A DNA stretch of 64,000 nucleotides from Cynocephalus volans. Its lineage: Eukaryota > Chordata > Mammalia > Dermoptera > Cynocephalidae. Below, one piece after another: positions 1 to 23,802 of the stretch. A model generated the notes under the pieces. The model did no database searches, had not been told where the DNA came from, and saw only the letters and a list, made by a program, of their open reading frames with translations. The stretch is from NCBI RefSeq assembly GCF_027409185.1, contig NC_084463.1:159565869-159629868 (forward strand), given 5' to 3'. How positions within the stretch are numbered: position 1 is the first letter of the stretch; each line of letters opens with the position of its first letter. Both the position numbers and the translations under genes were made by a program.

Positions 1-104
1 TCGTCCACTTCAATGGATCCATTGGCTTCTCCAAAACGCATCTAGAACCCAACTCTTGTCACCCCTCCTCTATCCCCACCCTGGCCCACACTACCATCAG
101 GGCT

Positions 105-359
105 CCCCCAGGTTATCTCAACAGCCTCCTGAGAGGTCTCCCTGCTTCTCTCCTTCCCTCTTTATCCACACAGGAGCCAGGGGGAACCTGATAAGAAACA
201 AGTCAGATCAGGGCCGGCCCGTGGCTCACTCGGGAGAGTGTGGTGCTGAGAACACCAAGGCCCCGGGTTCGGATCCCATATACGGATGGCCGGTTCGCTC
301 ACTGGCTGAGCGTGGTGCTCACAACACCAAGTCAAGGATTAAGATCCCCTTACCGGTCA

Positions 360-396
<37 letters not shown>

Positions 397-905
397 AACA
401 AGTCAGATCATTGTCACTCTTCTGCTCAAAACCTGCCAACATATTCCAGAGTGGCAACGGCTTCTGGCCCTGCAAGACCTGGCCCCTGCTTCCTTTCAGT
501 CCCGCTCTCCCCTCCCAGCTCCTGCCATTCGAGCCACCACAGGGCCTTTGCATGTGCTATTCCGTATGCCTGCAATGTTCTTCCCCAGATCTCCAAGAAC
601 CTCACTCCCTCACTTTCTTCAGGTATTTCCTCAAATATTGACTTCTCACTTGGGTTTTCCCTGGCTCCCCTTTGAAAATGCAGCAACATCCCCCTCACCC
701 AACACTTTTTTAACCCCTTCTCTGCTTTATTTTTCTCCACAGTGATTAAGCAGATATACTATACACTTAAAACTATTTTTAGTTTCTCCCCTCCACTTGA
801 ATGAGTGCCAAGTGACTTTCTGAGTTTTGCGTTTTCCCCAGTGCCCACAATTACACCAGACACATTACAGCACATTTAATATTTGAATTAATGTGTGTTT
901 ACCAC
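105..905 (+). mobile_element. L2 LINE 3' fragment, interrupted by a SINE
   Basis: The text on both sides of the SINE at 211-392 reads as one old LINE-2 3' region: a segment on acids donors 'ctgcctgcaatgttcttccc', a stretch on cattle-like 'ctcactccctcactttcttc', and a 'ctttatttttctccacag' motif, all typical of L2 3' ends. It is strongly diverged, with no open frame. This and the SINE fill most of the first 900 bases. No gene is seen from 1 to about 2250. Identification is from memory of the consensus, without alignment. Confidence 0.6.
211..392 (+). mobile_element. tRNA-Ile-like dimeric SINE (CYN type)
   Basis: The left half begins with a tRNA-Ile-like box A region and a box B (gggttcggatcc). 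A second, shorter tRNA-like half follows, then a run of about 27 A. An 18-bp perfect direct repeat, aagaaacaagtcagatca, flanks it at 193-210 and 393-410 and proves retrotransposition. It sits inside the L2 fragment. The perfect repeat and long A tail suggest a young copy. It is the only sense-strand dimer in this window; all others are on the minus strand. Confidence 0.9.
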
Positions 906-2240
906 GTGCCACACACTGTGCAATGCACCAGGAACACGAGGATAAAAGAAAACAGACACAAGCCTCTCACAGACTTCACAGAACGTGGCCCCAATACCAA
1001 AATTACTCGTTTGTGATTGAACACGTGCACAGCCCATGGTGCTATGAAAGCAAATGACAGGTGGACAGAAATCAGTTGTGCCTATTGGACACAAGTTGTC
1101 AAGGAGCCTTGACAGCACATCTCAGCCTAAAAGATGAGAAGTTAACCTGGCAAGAGTTGGTGGAAGAGGGATCTCAGCAGAGGCAGAGTGAAGGAGAGGC
1201 CTAGTTCAAGCAACAGAGATGTCAGTGCGGCTGGAGTTTGGTGCTGGAGAATAGGGGGAGGAAGAAAGCCTGCCAGATTAGACACACCCTGAACACCATC
1301 CTGAAGCCTGCAAGCAATTTAAGCAACGGAGGGGATCACCAGGTATGCGGATCTGCTGTCACTTGATTGCAGTGTCGAAAATGCATAAGGGAGACATCCG
1401 GGATGAAAGAAAAACTCTGGAGACAGGCTATCAGCATAGGGCCCTTAAAACCCTGGAGAGGGATGAGGACCCAGCAGAGCACAAGACCCTCATTAAGCCC
1501 TCTCCAGTCTCCCGGCAGGTGGCTCCTTAACAACACGCTGACCCTGGACGCAGAAGCAGCATTGAATCCTGCAGGCCCATCTCCTTCGCGCCCTTCCCCG
1601 CCTCCTCGGTGCCTGTCCCGCTTCCGGAATTTGGGGCTGGGATTTAAAGCCCTACGAGGCCGCCGCTCGCCAGTAGGTGGTCAAATACCCCACGCAGCAA
1701 CTTGTTCCTTCCCCCTTCTCAGCAGAGGAACGGGGGCGCTCCCTGTCACTACCTCCCGCGTGCTAAACACGCTACCGCAGCAATCCCCTCGGTCCTACGT
1801 TCCCAAACCCTGCACCCGAGAGCTCAGAGAGGGTGTGCGGCTCCACTGAGGACACCCAGCGGCCCCGCCGCAGTGAGACTTCGGGCCTGTCCAGCCCCAG
1901 CCCTGCTGCCTTCCAGTCCCTCGCCACTTTTGGAACATTAAGAACTTAACCGCCTGGGTGCCCGGGGCGCCGGATAAGGTGGACACCCGGCGGTCAGGCC
2001 AGGGAGCTCTCCCGAGGCTGGCCCAGACGCTCGCCCCCACCCCCCGCCCAGGACCCCATGTCCGACGCACAGCGAAGCGCCGGACGCCCCAACCCGGGGA
2101 TGGAGAGGACGATCTCGGCCAGAAGCCGCAGCGGCACAAGCGGGCAGTGGCCTTGGACTCCCGCAAACCAAGGGCGGAGCGAAACCCGGGACACGGCCCT
2201 TTGAAGGGCAGCGATTTAAGCCTATCAGCGCACAGTGTTG
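906..2240. other. Intergenic stretch upstream of STIP1, no gene seen
   Basis: Mostly unique sequence with rising GC content from about 1560. Several open frames run through 1795-2310 on both strands, but they are the product of CpG-rich composition, have no recognisable domain and overlap each other. No repeat with clear ends was recognised here. Confidence 0.5.
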
Positions 2241-2249
2241 GTAACCCTC

Positions 2250-2710
2250 CGCCCAATTGAAATTTTTCTTATTCTGAAGGCGGATACGTGATGGAGTCCC
2301 GCAGCCCAATGGGACTGGTGGAAATTTCCAGAAAGAACAGGACCAATGGGCGCGGCCCGCGCAGGCACGATTGGCGGATCAAAAGACCAATCCGTGTCCG
2401 CTCCTCTCACCGTTCGCGAGCCCGAGGTGGGCGGAGCTTGTCAGGGAGAGCCCAATCCCGTGGTGTGGGGGAGGCAGGCTTGAGGGAATTACTCTCCGGT
2501 GTCCAATGAGAGGGAAGTAACAATGATGGGCTGGACTTCAAGCCTATAGTAGAGAGGCACAGAGAGCCCCGGAGGAGCTCGACCAGTCAGCAGTCGAGGA
2601 AGGGGCGGGAGTCCCAGGTCCCGGCAGCTTCTAGTAGGTTCCAGAAGGCGGCGCGTGCGGTTGTGAACGGGGAGCGGACGGGTTTGATTCAACGGGGTTT
2701 CGGGCCGGGC
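2250..2710 (+). promoter_or_regulatory. STIP1: STIP1 promoter with CCAAT-box array and heat-shock elements
   Basis: CpG-rich region just upstream of the STIP1 start codon. Seven CCAAT pentamers (NF-Y type) occur at 2253, 2306, 2343, 2370 (inverted), 2387, 2452 and 2503. A perfect three-unit heat-shock element (GAA-nn-TTC-nn-GAA) lies at 2320-2334. A four-unit element with one mismatch (TTC, GTA, TTC, GAA at 5-base spacing) lies at 2628-2647, in the expected 5' untranslated region. A TATA-like ctatagta is at 2545-2552. This fits a stress-inducible gene controlled by HSF1 and NF-Y; binding is inferred from motifs only. Confidence 0.75.
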
Positions 2711-2711
2711 T

Positions 2712-14713
<12,002 letters not shown>

Positions 14714-15096
14714 TGACTTGTTCATCCCCCCTTCCCTTTGCCCTCATGTGGAAAGAGGAGCTGGGACCGCGGCCCGCAGGATGGAGCAGAAGGGAGAGAA
14801 GGGGGAAGAGAACAGCTCTCTCTATTTATACATAACTACGTGGAAAAGGCAGAGACTTGTGCTGGCGTGCCTCGGGCAGCCGCTGCCTCCGGGCCCTCCC
14901 GGCACACGCATGGTCTCTTCACTGCTGCCCTTGGGTTCCGGGTCTCCTTCCCCTGCCCCTCAGTTGCTGTCTCGGCTGCTCTCCCATAGTTGGTTATTTT
15001 TTATTTGGGGCAGTGGGCATGTATGGGGGGGGGGAAGGGTGTTCTCAACCTCGTTACCAGCTGTCTTCACATTGTTAACTCCACATACCCTTCTCC

Positions 15097-15102
15097 AATA
15101 AA
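15097..15102 (+). terminator. STIP1: STIP1 poly(A) signal
   Basis: AATAAA 384 bases after the STIP1 stop codon, followed within 30 bases by a GT-rich stretch. It is the first canonical hexamer after the coding region. Confidence 0.85.
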
Positions 15103-15129
15103 ACAAGCCAGTCAGGCGTGGTTATATGT

Positions 15130-16600
15130 TGCTATGGCCTTGAGTGACTTTTTGCCAGACTGTCGTGGAGGGGTGGTACTGGGTTGGGAGAGGTGTGAGT
15201 GTGGCCTGACCAGGCTGGAGCCTAGCTTTTTTTCTTTCTTCCTGGTGGGCTTTGCCAAGGTGGTCACTAGGTGGGGCTATTACTCAATTAACAGCAGAAA
15301 GGGAACCTGCAGGCTCCCCCGCCCAAAAGAGAGGAGCCAAGGAATGGTTCAGATCAGCTTTGGGGTGATCCCCATGCTGTTAATTCTCCACATTCTGATC
15401 TCAAAGCCAGAAACTGACTACATCCAGCAAGTGCTGAGTCCAACCCAAGAACCAAAAAGGACTGAGAGATACCCAGACCTCTGTTGGGAGAGAGCACTCT
15501 GCCACCAGCTGCTCTGTGTTAGATTTAAGAGTCGGGCCATGGTTTTGAAGAACTCAACTGCTCTCGTCTGAGCTTAAAGTACTAAGCTCTAGTTACTCTT
15601 TTCCATAGTTGTAACAAACTGCGCTTTCTAAAAGCTCTCTTCCTGGACTGGAGAGGCTTCTGGGACAGGAGTAAAACTTCCTCATTTGCTCCTAGACTAC
15701 TTTGGGCTTGCAAGACGCTGAGATGGGGCTGCGGCTGCACTTCCTGCTGCCTCTGAGTTTGCATAAGCTGGCTTTTCCCCGGGAATCCCCGAGGCCCTTG
15801 TCCCTCTGGGTGGCCCAGTTCGCAAAGACTCGCCTCCACAGTCTCTTCAGCTCTGTGCCTCAGCCCCACATTTACTCTGGAAAGGCTGAATTCTGCACAG
15901 AGCTAGTAGTGAATGTTCCTTTCTCTACTGAAGCTTACATCCTAGTGCAGGTGACAAGCAAGATGTTAGACCACCAGAGACCCTCTGAGGTGGCACCTGA
16001 GCAGAGACTCCACAGCAGGGATCCTCATGGGCATTCAGGCAGCACATTGCAAGTGGAGGGATAGTGGTGTCATGTCTGAAGCTATGAGACCTGAGGGTGG
16101 GGGACAGGAGGTGGTGAATGATAGGGAGCCAATTTCTGTTCACTTGTTCACCTGGGCAGCTCTAAGTTTGACAGGTTTGGAAATAGAGGCCTTATTTGGG
16201 GGTAGGAAAAACTTAAAAAGTAACTTGTTTCCCTTGCGGGCCTACTTCAGGGATCTTTGGTTGATAGTGACAGCCTGGACTGTAGCTGGTTTGACCTGCC
16301 AAGTTGCTAAATGCCCTGGATCCTGTACTTTCAACAACCTGGCTCTCCCTCTGGCAGCCCAGGGATGTTTCATGGCCCAAGGCCCCACCTCACTACAGGC
16401 TGGAGATGGGAGGTGCTTCCTCTAGAGTCAGACGTAGCCCTGCATGCAAACTGGGGGCCTTTCTGGTTTGAACCGAGCTTCCGTCCAAATGAGGGGTGAC
16501 CGTTTTTGTGCTACCGGGTCCACAAGCCCTGCTCTCCCTTGCTTCCTGTGCTCACTGGGGTCAAAGACGGCCACACTGGAACCCTGTGTAGGCTGGTAGT
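15130..16600. other. STIP1-FERMT3 intergenic stretch
   Basis: Unique, moderately GC-rich sequence with no recognised repeat and no convincing gene. The open frames here (for example 14990-15571 and 16511-16921) have no recognisable domain. Confidence 0.5.
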
Positions 16601-16619
16601 GTGCTTCCTGCACCGAGTG

Positions 16620-16813
16620 CCAGCCCTCCCTGGGGAGGGGCGAGCCCGCCCTGCTCGCTCGTGATAAGGCGACGTCAAGCGCTGCCCTCCGAAGGAAGCT
16701 CCGAAGAAAGCAGAGGGAAGGGAGCGCTCCGTGGTCTGCATGTGTGTAGCCTGAGGCCAGGGGTGGCTGACACTCCTCCCCCCACCTACAGCCCCCAACC
16801 CTTCGCGGGCAAG
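16620..16813 (+). promoter_or_regulatory. FERMT3: Putative FERMT3 promoter and non-coding first exon
   Basis: A GC-rich block contains a GATA motif (GATAAG at 16663-16668) and GGAA (ETS-type) motifs near 16694. It ends in a strong donor, CAAG|GTAAGC, at 16813/16814. The coding exon 2 has an acceptor at about 17395, just before the start codon. GATA and ETS sites would suit the blood-cell expression of kindlin-3. Promoter activity is inferred. Confidence 0.5.
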
Positions 16814-17403
16814 GTAAGCTTCAGCCAGCAGCTGAAGTCCCAAGGGCCCCTCTCTGCCTCGCCCTCCTTCAGCCCCTCTGCCCAGCGTGCCTCTCCATGC
16901 GGCACCCTGAACCTCCAACATCCCAGGGAGGCTTTAGCTGGCTTGGGGTGTTTGGATCTGAGCTGTGGGCCAGGATTGGAACTATTTTCTGACCTGGGTT
17001 CACATTGCCAGTGGCAACTGCCATTGTGGTGTGGGGGTGAGCTGTGAGATGGAAAGTGGCCCAGGGGTTGTGCCCAGCTCAAGCATCGAGCAGGGGGATC
17101 TTGAGTGAGCCCTTTCTTACTGGGCCGTGGTCTTCCGTTCTGTAAGAATGGGAGTGGGTTGGACAACATGATCTCTGAGGGTTCTTGTCAGGTCAACCGC
17201 CCGCGGTGGGGAGAGGGTCTGAGGCTGGCCTGGAGCAACTCCGCGCCTGTGTCGTGCTCTGGCATGCTGCCCATGGGCTTGCCCTGCCCACCCACCTGCC
17301 CAGGGCACCCGGGGCACCTTCTGCTTAGACATGGTCAGTCTACCAGGCCCCAGCACCCTGCCCGCCTTGCCTCCTTCCACCCTCTCTAAAAGCAGCCACA
17401 GCC

Positions 17404-20400
17404 ATGGCGGGGATGAAGACAGCCTCTGGGGACTACATCGACTCATCCTGGGAGCTGCGGGTGTTCGTGGGAGAGGAGGACCCCGAGGCGGAGTCGGTCA
17501 CCCTCCGGGTCACAGGGGAGTCGCACATCGGTGGGGTGCTCCTGAAGATCGTGGAGGAGATCAGTGAGTGCCCCGCTGCCCCCACCCGCTGAACTCAGCA
17601 CCACAGGCAGCACAACGGGTGTCCATCCCTTGGCACTTCCGGGCCATCCCTGCTGCGCAGCTCGCGATAGCAGTGTCACAGTGACTCAGGCACCAGCTTA
17701 ATCGTTGGGTTCCAAAAAAGACATTTCCCCAACTTCCCCTCCCTCCCACCATCTTCCCTCCCTTCCTCCCACTCCAGCAGGTTCTACTAAGTTCCAAAGG
17801 AGCAGACCAGGCCACAGTCCCCTGTTCATCCTCTTCTAGGGACTAGAAGGGAGGCCTTGCCTGGGCAGAGGCAGAAGTCACATTCCCGAGGTCTGAGGGC
17901 AGCCAGGGACTCCTGTGACCTGGGGGCCTGCTCCCATTTTCCCTCCCCCGGGCGGAAGCCCTCAGCAGGCTGGTGACAGGCCCAGCCTGGGTGGGAAGGC
18001 CCTGCCCCCACAGGAAGTTACAGCAGAGCAGCCTGTGGTATCAGAGAGACGCAGGGCCAGGGACTTGGGGGCTTCTCATCGCCCTTCCCATCAGAGGTGG
18101 GGGCTGCTCCCTCCTGGGCGGGCAACAGGAACACCCCAATAGCCAGAGCCAGAAGGCAGGCTGGTGACAGCCCGGGTCCTAGGCCACCTGGGGTGGGGGG
18201 TTGGGGTGGGGAGGCTACCTCAGACCCAGCCAGCCCACCTTGTGCAGCCAGGAGGGAGGTCAGTCTGACTGCAGACGGGATGGGGACCAGCCCAGGCCGG
18301 CCACAAGGCTGGGGCAGTAAGGGGGGCTTCCACAGGCAGGGCCCGAAGAGGTAGTGAAAGCAGCAGTGGGAGCAGAGTGTCCTTCGGGAGACAGTGTCAG
18401 ACTGAGTCTGAGGCCAGCCTGGGCCCAGCCAGGGCCGAGGAGGATGAAGACCTGGGGGGCCCAGGGCACAGCATGTGGCACTGCAAGAGGCCTGAACGTG
18501 GAGTCAGACAGACTGACAGAGCTGCTGCTCCACCCACTGTGGGTCCCCAGGGCAAGTCCCTTCAGTTCTGCATCCTGCAGTGAAACACTGTCCCCACCGT
18601 GGCCCTTCCCAGCCAGTCCTGAGTGCATCAGACATCTCCGGTCCACTCCTGCCCAGGGCCCCCGGCCAGCCCCTGGCCTCCTGGGGTGCAGCTGGCCAGG
18701 AGGAGCTGACCTGGCCAGGAGGTGCTGACCTTTTAGCTGCCCGGCCTGTGCTGAGTGCTGACTGCTGGAGCCATTGGGGCCCTGGAGCCCAAAGAGGGGT
18801 TGCACCTCACCAGACAAGGAGACTTCCCAGGAGAAGCTGCTTAATCTGAGTCCTAAGAGGCTGTCGCAGAAGAGAGGAGCAGGGCAGTGATGTTGGGAGC
18901 CTAGGGGTGCTCCAGGTTAGGGCCTCTAGGTTGGCGAGGACAAGGCTGGGCAGCCGCAGAGGCCTACAGAGGGATTTTGGACTTTATCCTGGAGGTGGAC
19001 AGTGGCCACCAAGGGTTTTCAGCAGATCTCCTCGGCAGCTGGGTGGGGAGGACTCGAGGAGGGAGACTGTGAGGAGCCTCCTAAAGAGGGAGGACTTTGG
19101 AGGTGGGATTGACCTCAATTCGATGTGACGGCTCACAGCGAAAGGGGTGGTGCTCGGGCCTGTGCTGGACAGCCCTTGTTGCCTAGCCCCAGATGTGGCG
19201 TGGAGGAGCTGGTGAGGAGGAAAGGGGGCACCAGCGGGAGGAGATGTGGAGAACCCCGAGGGCTGGGGCCAGGAGTCACTGCACTCACAGCTCCAGGGCT
19301 GGGTGCGTGTGGCCGGGTGAAGGAAGCCAGTGACACGCCCCTGAGCTGGGACGTGTGGATTTGTGACCTGGCGCTCTGGGCAGGGTCCAGGCTAGGGGTC
19401 CGTGCATTTGGGCAGCTGAAGCCATAGAATAGGGGAGACCCCCAGGAAGAGGCATGGCTGAGGACGGAGAAGAGGATCCCAAAATGAACCTGGGGAAAGG
19501 TCAGGAGAGGGGGGCCAAGGAGGACAAAAAAAGAGCGAAGAGTCAAGGGAAGGAGAAGTGGGCAGCATGAGGGGGGAGCCGAGGAGGGACAGGTCAAAAG
19601 CCCTGGAGAGGTGAGACAGATGAATACCGAGAAGCTTCTCTGGATTTGGCAACAGTGGTGACATAAGCGAGGGTGGGGTAGGCAGGGTCAGGAAGCTGCT
19701 GAAGCCGGTGAGGTATGAGTGGGAGGTGGGGACAGGGAATTCGACAACTCACCAGGAGGACCTGAGAACTCTAGAAAGAAGGGCTTTGCAAACTCTAGAG
19801 GGCTGTGCACCCAGAGCAGCTTTTAGTCAGTTGCTCTTTGTTTTTGTGCTCATGTCCTGCTGGTCTAGGCCCCTGGAGAGGGGACGAAGAGGAAACCACG
19901 CATCACCCTTTACTGTGTCCCCCGTTACCGGCTGGACGACGAGTGACATATTCACATCTCTAACTGAATGCTCACTCATGTGGTCGTGCGCGTGCATACG
20001 TGTGTCACAAACATGGCACTTAATGTAGCAGGCATTGTTTAGTGTCCATGGGGTCTGGGTGGCGATTATGTCTTACAAACAAGAAAACAAAGGCCCAAAG
20101 AGGTTAAGTGCTTTGCCCGAGGTCACACTGCTAGTAGCCAACAAATATTTACAGCGTGCCTACGGCTCCACGCAGGCCCAATCCCAGGCGCCGAGGATAT
20201 ACAGCAGCAAGACGTAGTGTCCGCCTCCTGGGTAAGCCAGGAATTATGGGGGTCACAGGAGATGCTGTGCGGAGGGAGCCCAATGGGCTGTACAGCAAGA
20301 GGTGAGGGCACCCAGATTCTGGGTTGGAAGTTCCCCTGGGAAGTGATGTGGTGACAGCCTAGAAGGATGAGCAGGGATCAGCCAGCAAAGAGCCATTCTG

Positions 20401-23400
20401 CCATCACCTCTGGGGTCAACCCCAGGCCAACCTAGCCCGGCCCTGCCTTGGCATGGGCAGGGGACGGGGCGGTCACCTCTGAGTCCTGGGGCTGTGCTCA
20501 GTGTTGGGGGCAGAAGTTCGGAAGTTCGGGCAGGGCCTTTCAAGGCTGATGTGCGGCCACCACCCCCTGTTCCCCCAGATCGCAAGCAGGACTGGTCAGA
20601 CCACGCCATCTGGTGGGAGCAGAAGAGACGGTGGCTGCTGCAGACCCACTGGACGCTGGACAAGTACGGGATCCTGGCGGACGCCCGCCTCTTCTTCGGG
20701 CCCCAGCACCGGCCGGTGGTCCTGCGGCTGCCCAATCGCCGCGCCCTGCGCCTCCGCGCCAGCTTCTCGCAGCCGCTCTTCCAGGCCGTGGCCGCCATCT
20801 GCCGCCTGCTCAGTGAGTTGCCCGGGCTGGGCCCCACTCCCAGCCCGCAGGGTTCTGCCAGGCTGCAGGTCCTCTCCCTTCCCAGGCCCAGCTATCGTCA
20901 CATCCTCCTTGCTGTCCCGTTCCCCATCCTGCCTGCAGGGCTGTGAGCTGTCCCAAAGTAGCCGGGGTGAGGTGGGGAGGTCACCGGGCAGGACCTCACC
21001 CCCGCTGAGGCCCCAGCTCCGCTCAGGTATCCGGCACCCCGAGGAGCTGTCTCTGCTTCGGGCTCCTGAGAAGAAGGAGAAGAAGAAGAAGGAGAAGGAG
21101 CCGGAGGAAGAGGTGCACGACCTGACCACGGTCGTCCTGGCTGGGGGTGAGCGCAGGCTGGGCAGGCTGGGGCCGGGCCGTGAGAGCCGGGGCTGGGCAC
21201 GGCCGGCTGAGCCCCGACCTTCCCTCCAGGTGTGGCCCCCGCGCTGTTCCGGGGGATGCCAGCGCACTTCTCGGACAGCGCCCAAACCGAGGCCTGCTAC
21301 CACATGCTGAGCCGGCCCCGGCCGCCGCCCGAGCCCCTCCTGCTCCAGCGCCTGCCTCGGCCCAGCTCCCTGTCCGACAAGACCCAGCTCCACAGCAGGT
21401 GCACCGCCCGCTGGCGCTCCACCCGGGCGCCGCCCTCCTGCCCCGAGTCCCGCCTTCCCTCTGTGTCCTTGCTCCCCGGACACCTGGCACAGCCCTGACT
21501 CCACCTCCCTGTGGCCAGGTGGCTGGACTCGTCGCGGTGCCTCATGCAGCAGGGTGTCAAGGCCGGGGACACGCTCTGGCTGCGCTTTAAGTACTACAGC
21601 TTCTTTGACCTGGATCCCAAGGTGGGCTGGGAGCAGGGAGGAATCGGCTCTGGCTCTAGGACGCATGGGGACCTAGGGCTTGGGGCTGGGCTCCGGGATG
21701 CCCACAACGGGTCGAGGTCTGTCCATCTGTCCACTTGTCCATCCATGCCCCTGTTTATGGAGACTGCGCACACTGTGCTGGGCCCCCGGCTGATTTCAAG
21801 ACAGAGCAGTGTAGGCAGTGGTGGGTGCCCCTGGGAAGTCTGAGGCTTACGTGAGAGAGGCTCAAGGAGGGCTTCCTGGAGGAGGCAGCACTTGGACCTG
21901 CAGGGACTGGGGGCAGGCGAGGGAGGAGGCTTTTCAGGCCGGCCCCAGGGTTAGCATCCCTCTGTCTCAACCGATGTGCTCCATGCCCCTGTCTCAAAAA
22001 CTGTCCAGGACACTCTCTCTACCTGTGACCCCACTTTTCTGCCCCCCTTCACAGCAAAACTTCTAAACCCAGTTGTGTACAGAACACTTGCTTCCAGAAT
22101 CCTGCCTCCTGTTTCCAAACTTTCTGTGGTTCTCATCCACTCCCTCTCTCTTCTTGGCCAAATCTATTCTGGAGTCTTCTTTCCCCATCCGCACACAAGA
22201 CGTGCACCTGCTGAGGTGACCCTGCCCTCCACGCTGTCTCTCCCACGGTCCCTTCTCATCCACTTCCTACCTGGCCACTTGAGACGTAGACACAACTGAC
22301 CACCCCCATCTGGAACTGTCTTCCTCCCACAGCTTGAGTGGTGCGCTGGCTCGGGGGTGTCCCTCTCTCCCTGCTGCTCTGCCCGGGCTCCTTGGAGCTC
22401 TCTCCTCTCCACGGCCTCTTGGTGCTGGTGAGCCTCAGGGCTACATCCTGGGCCTCCTTCCTTCTGCACCCTTTCTCCCAGTAATCTCCAGTCTTGTGGA
22501 TTTAAATATCATCATGCTCTTTATGTCTCTCAGTTTATCATCTCCAGCCCAGACACCTGTCCCCTAAGCTCTACACTCAGGGACCCAACAGGCTGCTCAA
22601 ACTTATGCCTGAGCAGGATCCTGATGCCCCAACCTGCCCAGGATCTCCCCCTACCGTTCAGGGACTCACTGCGAAGCCCCACACGTGAACCATTCTGGAT
22701 CCTTCCTTCCCCTCCCACCCAACCCCTCATGGTGTCCAGTCGATCCGCCCTTGAACAAAAGTCTCACATTACCCGTTCTTCTCTCTCTTGGTCTGTCCCA
22801 GTGCAAGCTGTGGGCACCTCTCGAGCAGGTGACTGCAGCCTCTTGCTCAGGGTCCTCTCTCCTCTCTTGGCCTCCACGATAGTGGAATGAACATTGACGG
22901 ATGTGCATTAGGTCTTGTCGCTCCTGCTTCGCAGGCGCCTGTGGCTGCCTGCGGTCCCACCCACTTCCTTGTTCCCTTTTTCCCGTCTTCTTTGGGATTG
23001 AGTATTTTTTATAATTTCATTTTATCTCCTTCATATTAGCTTATTAGCTCTACTTCTCCTTTTATTTGTAGTTGTTGCTTTCAAGTTACAGCACACACGT
23101 AATATTACCGTCCAGGAGTACACGACTTCACGTATAGTTTATGAACCTTACAAGACACTTCTCCTCCCCCCCAGCCTGCTCTTGTCCTCAGACATGACAC
23201 CTCTGTGTGTGTCACACCCACACTACTTTGTCATCGTCCTTGTTACCATTGTTATTATTATGACAGCTTTATTGAGAAATATTGTCCATGCCATACAACT
23301 CGCCCATTTAAAGTGTACAATAGAATGCAGCCTTATAACAACAAGGTCGTGGGTTCAGATCCCCGTACCTGCCAGCCGCCCCAAAATAAATAAATAAAAT

Positions 23401-23760
23401 GAAGTGTACAATTCAATGGTTTTTAGTATATTCACAGAATTGTGCAACTATCACCACAAAACTTTAGAATGTTTTTGTCACTACCCAAAGAAACCCTGTA
23501 CCCATCAGCAGACACTCTCCACTTACCCCAACCCCCCAGCCCCTGGCAAGCACTAATCTGCTTCCTGTCTCTATGGATTTGCCCAATCGGGACAGTTCAT
23601 TTAAAGAGAATCAAACAATGTGTGGCTTTTGGGGACTGGCTGCTGCTTTCACTCAGCACAATATGTTCAGGGTTCATTCACGTCGTAGCAGGTGCAAGTG
23701 CTTCATTTCTTTTATTGCTGATAATATTCCATTGCGTGGCTATGCCGCATCTTATTTATC

Positions 23761-23802
<42 letters not shown>

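Noticed and set aside
20596-21666. 356-residue minus-strand open frame across FERMT3 exons
   Set aside because: Shadow of the GC-rich coding exons of FERMT3 read backwards; no domain, no promoter.
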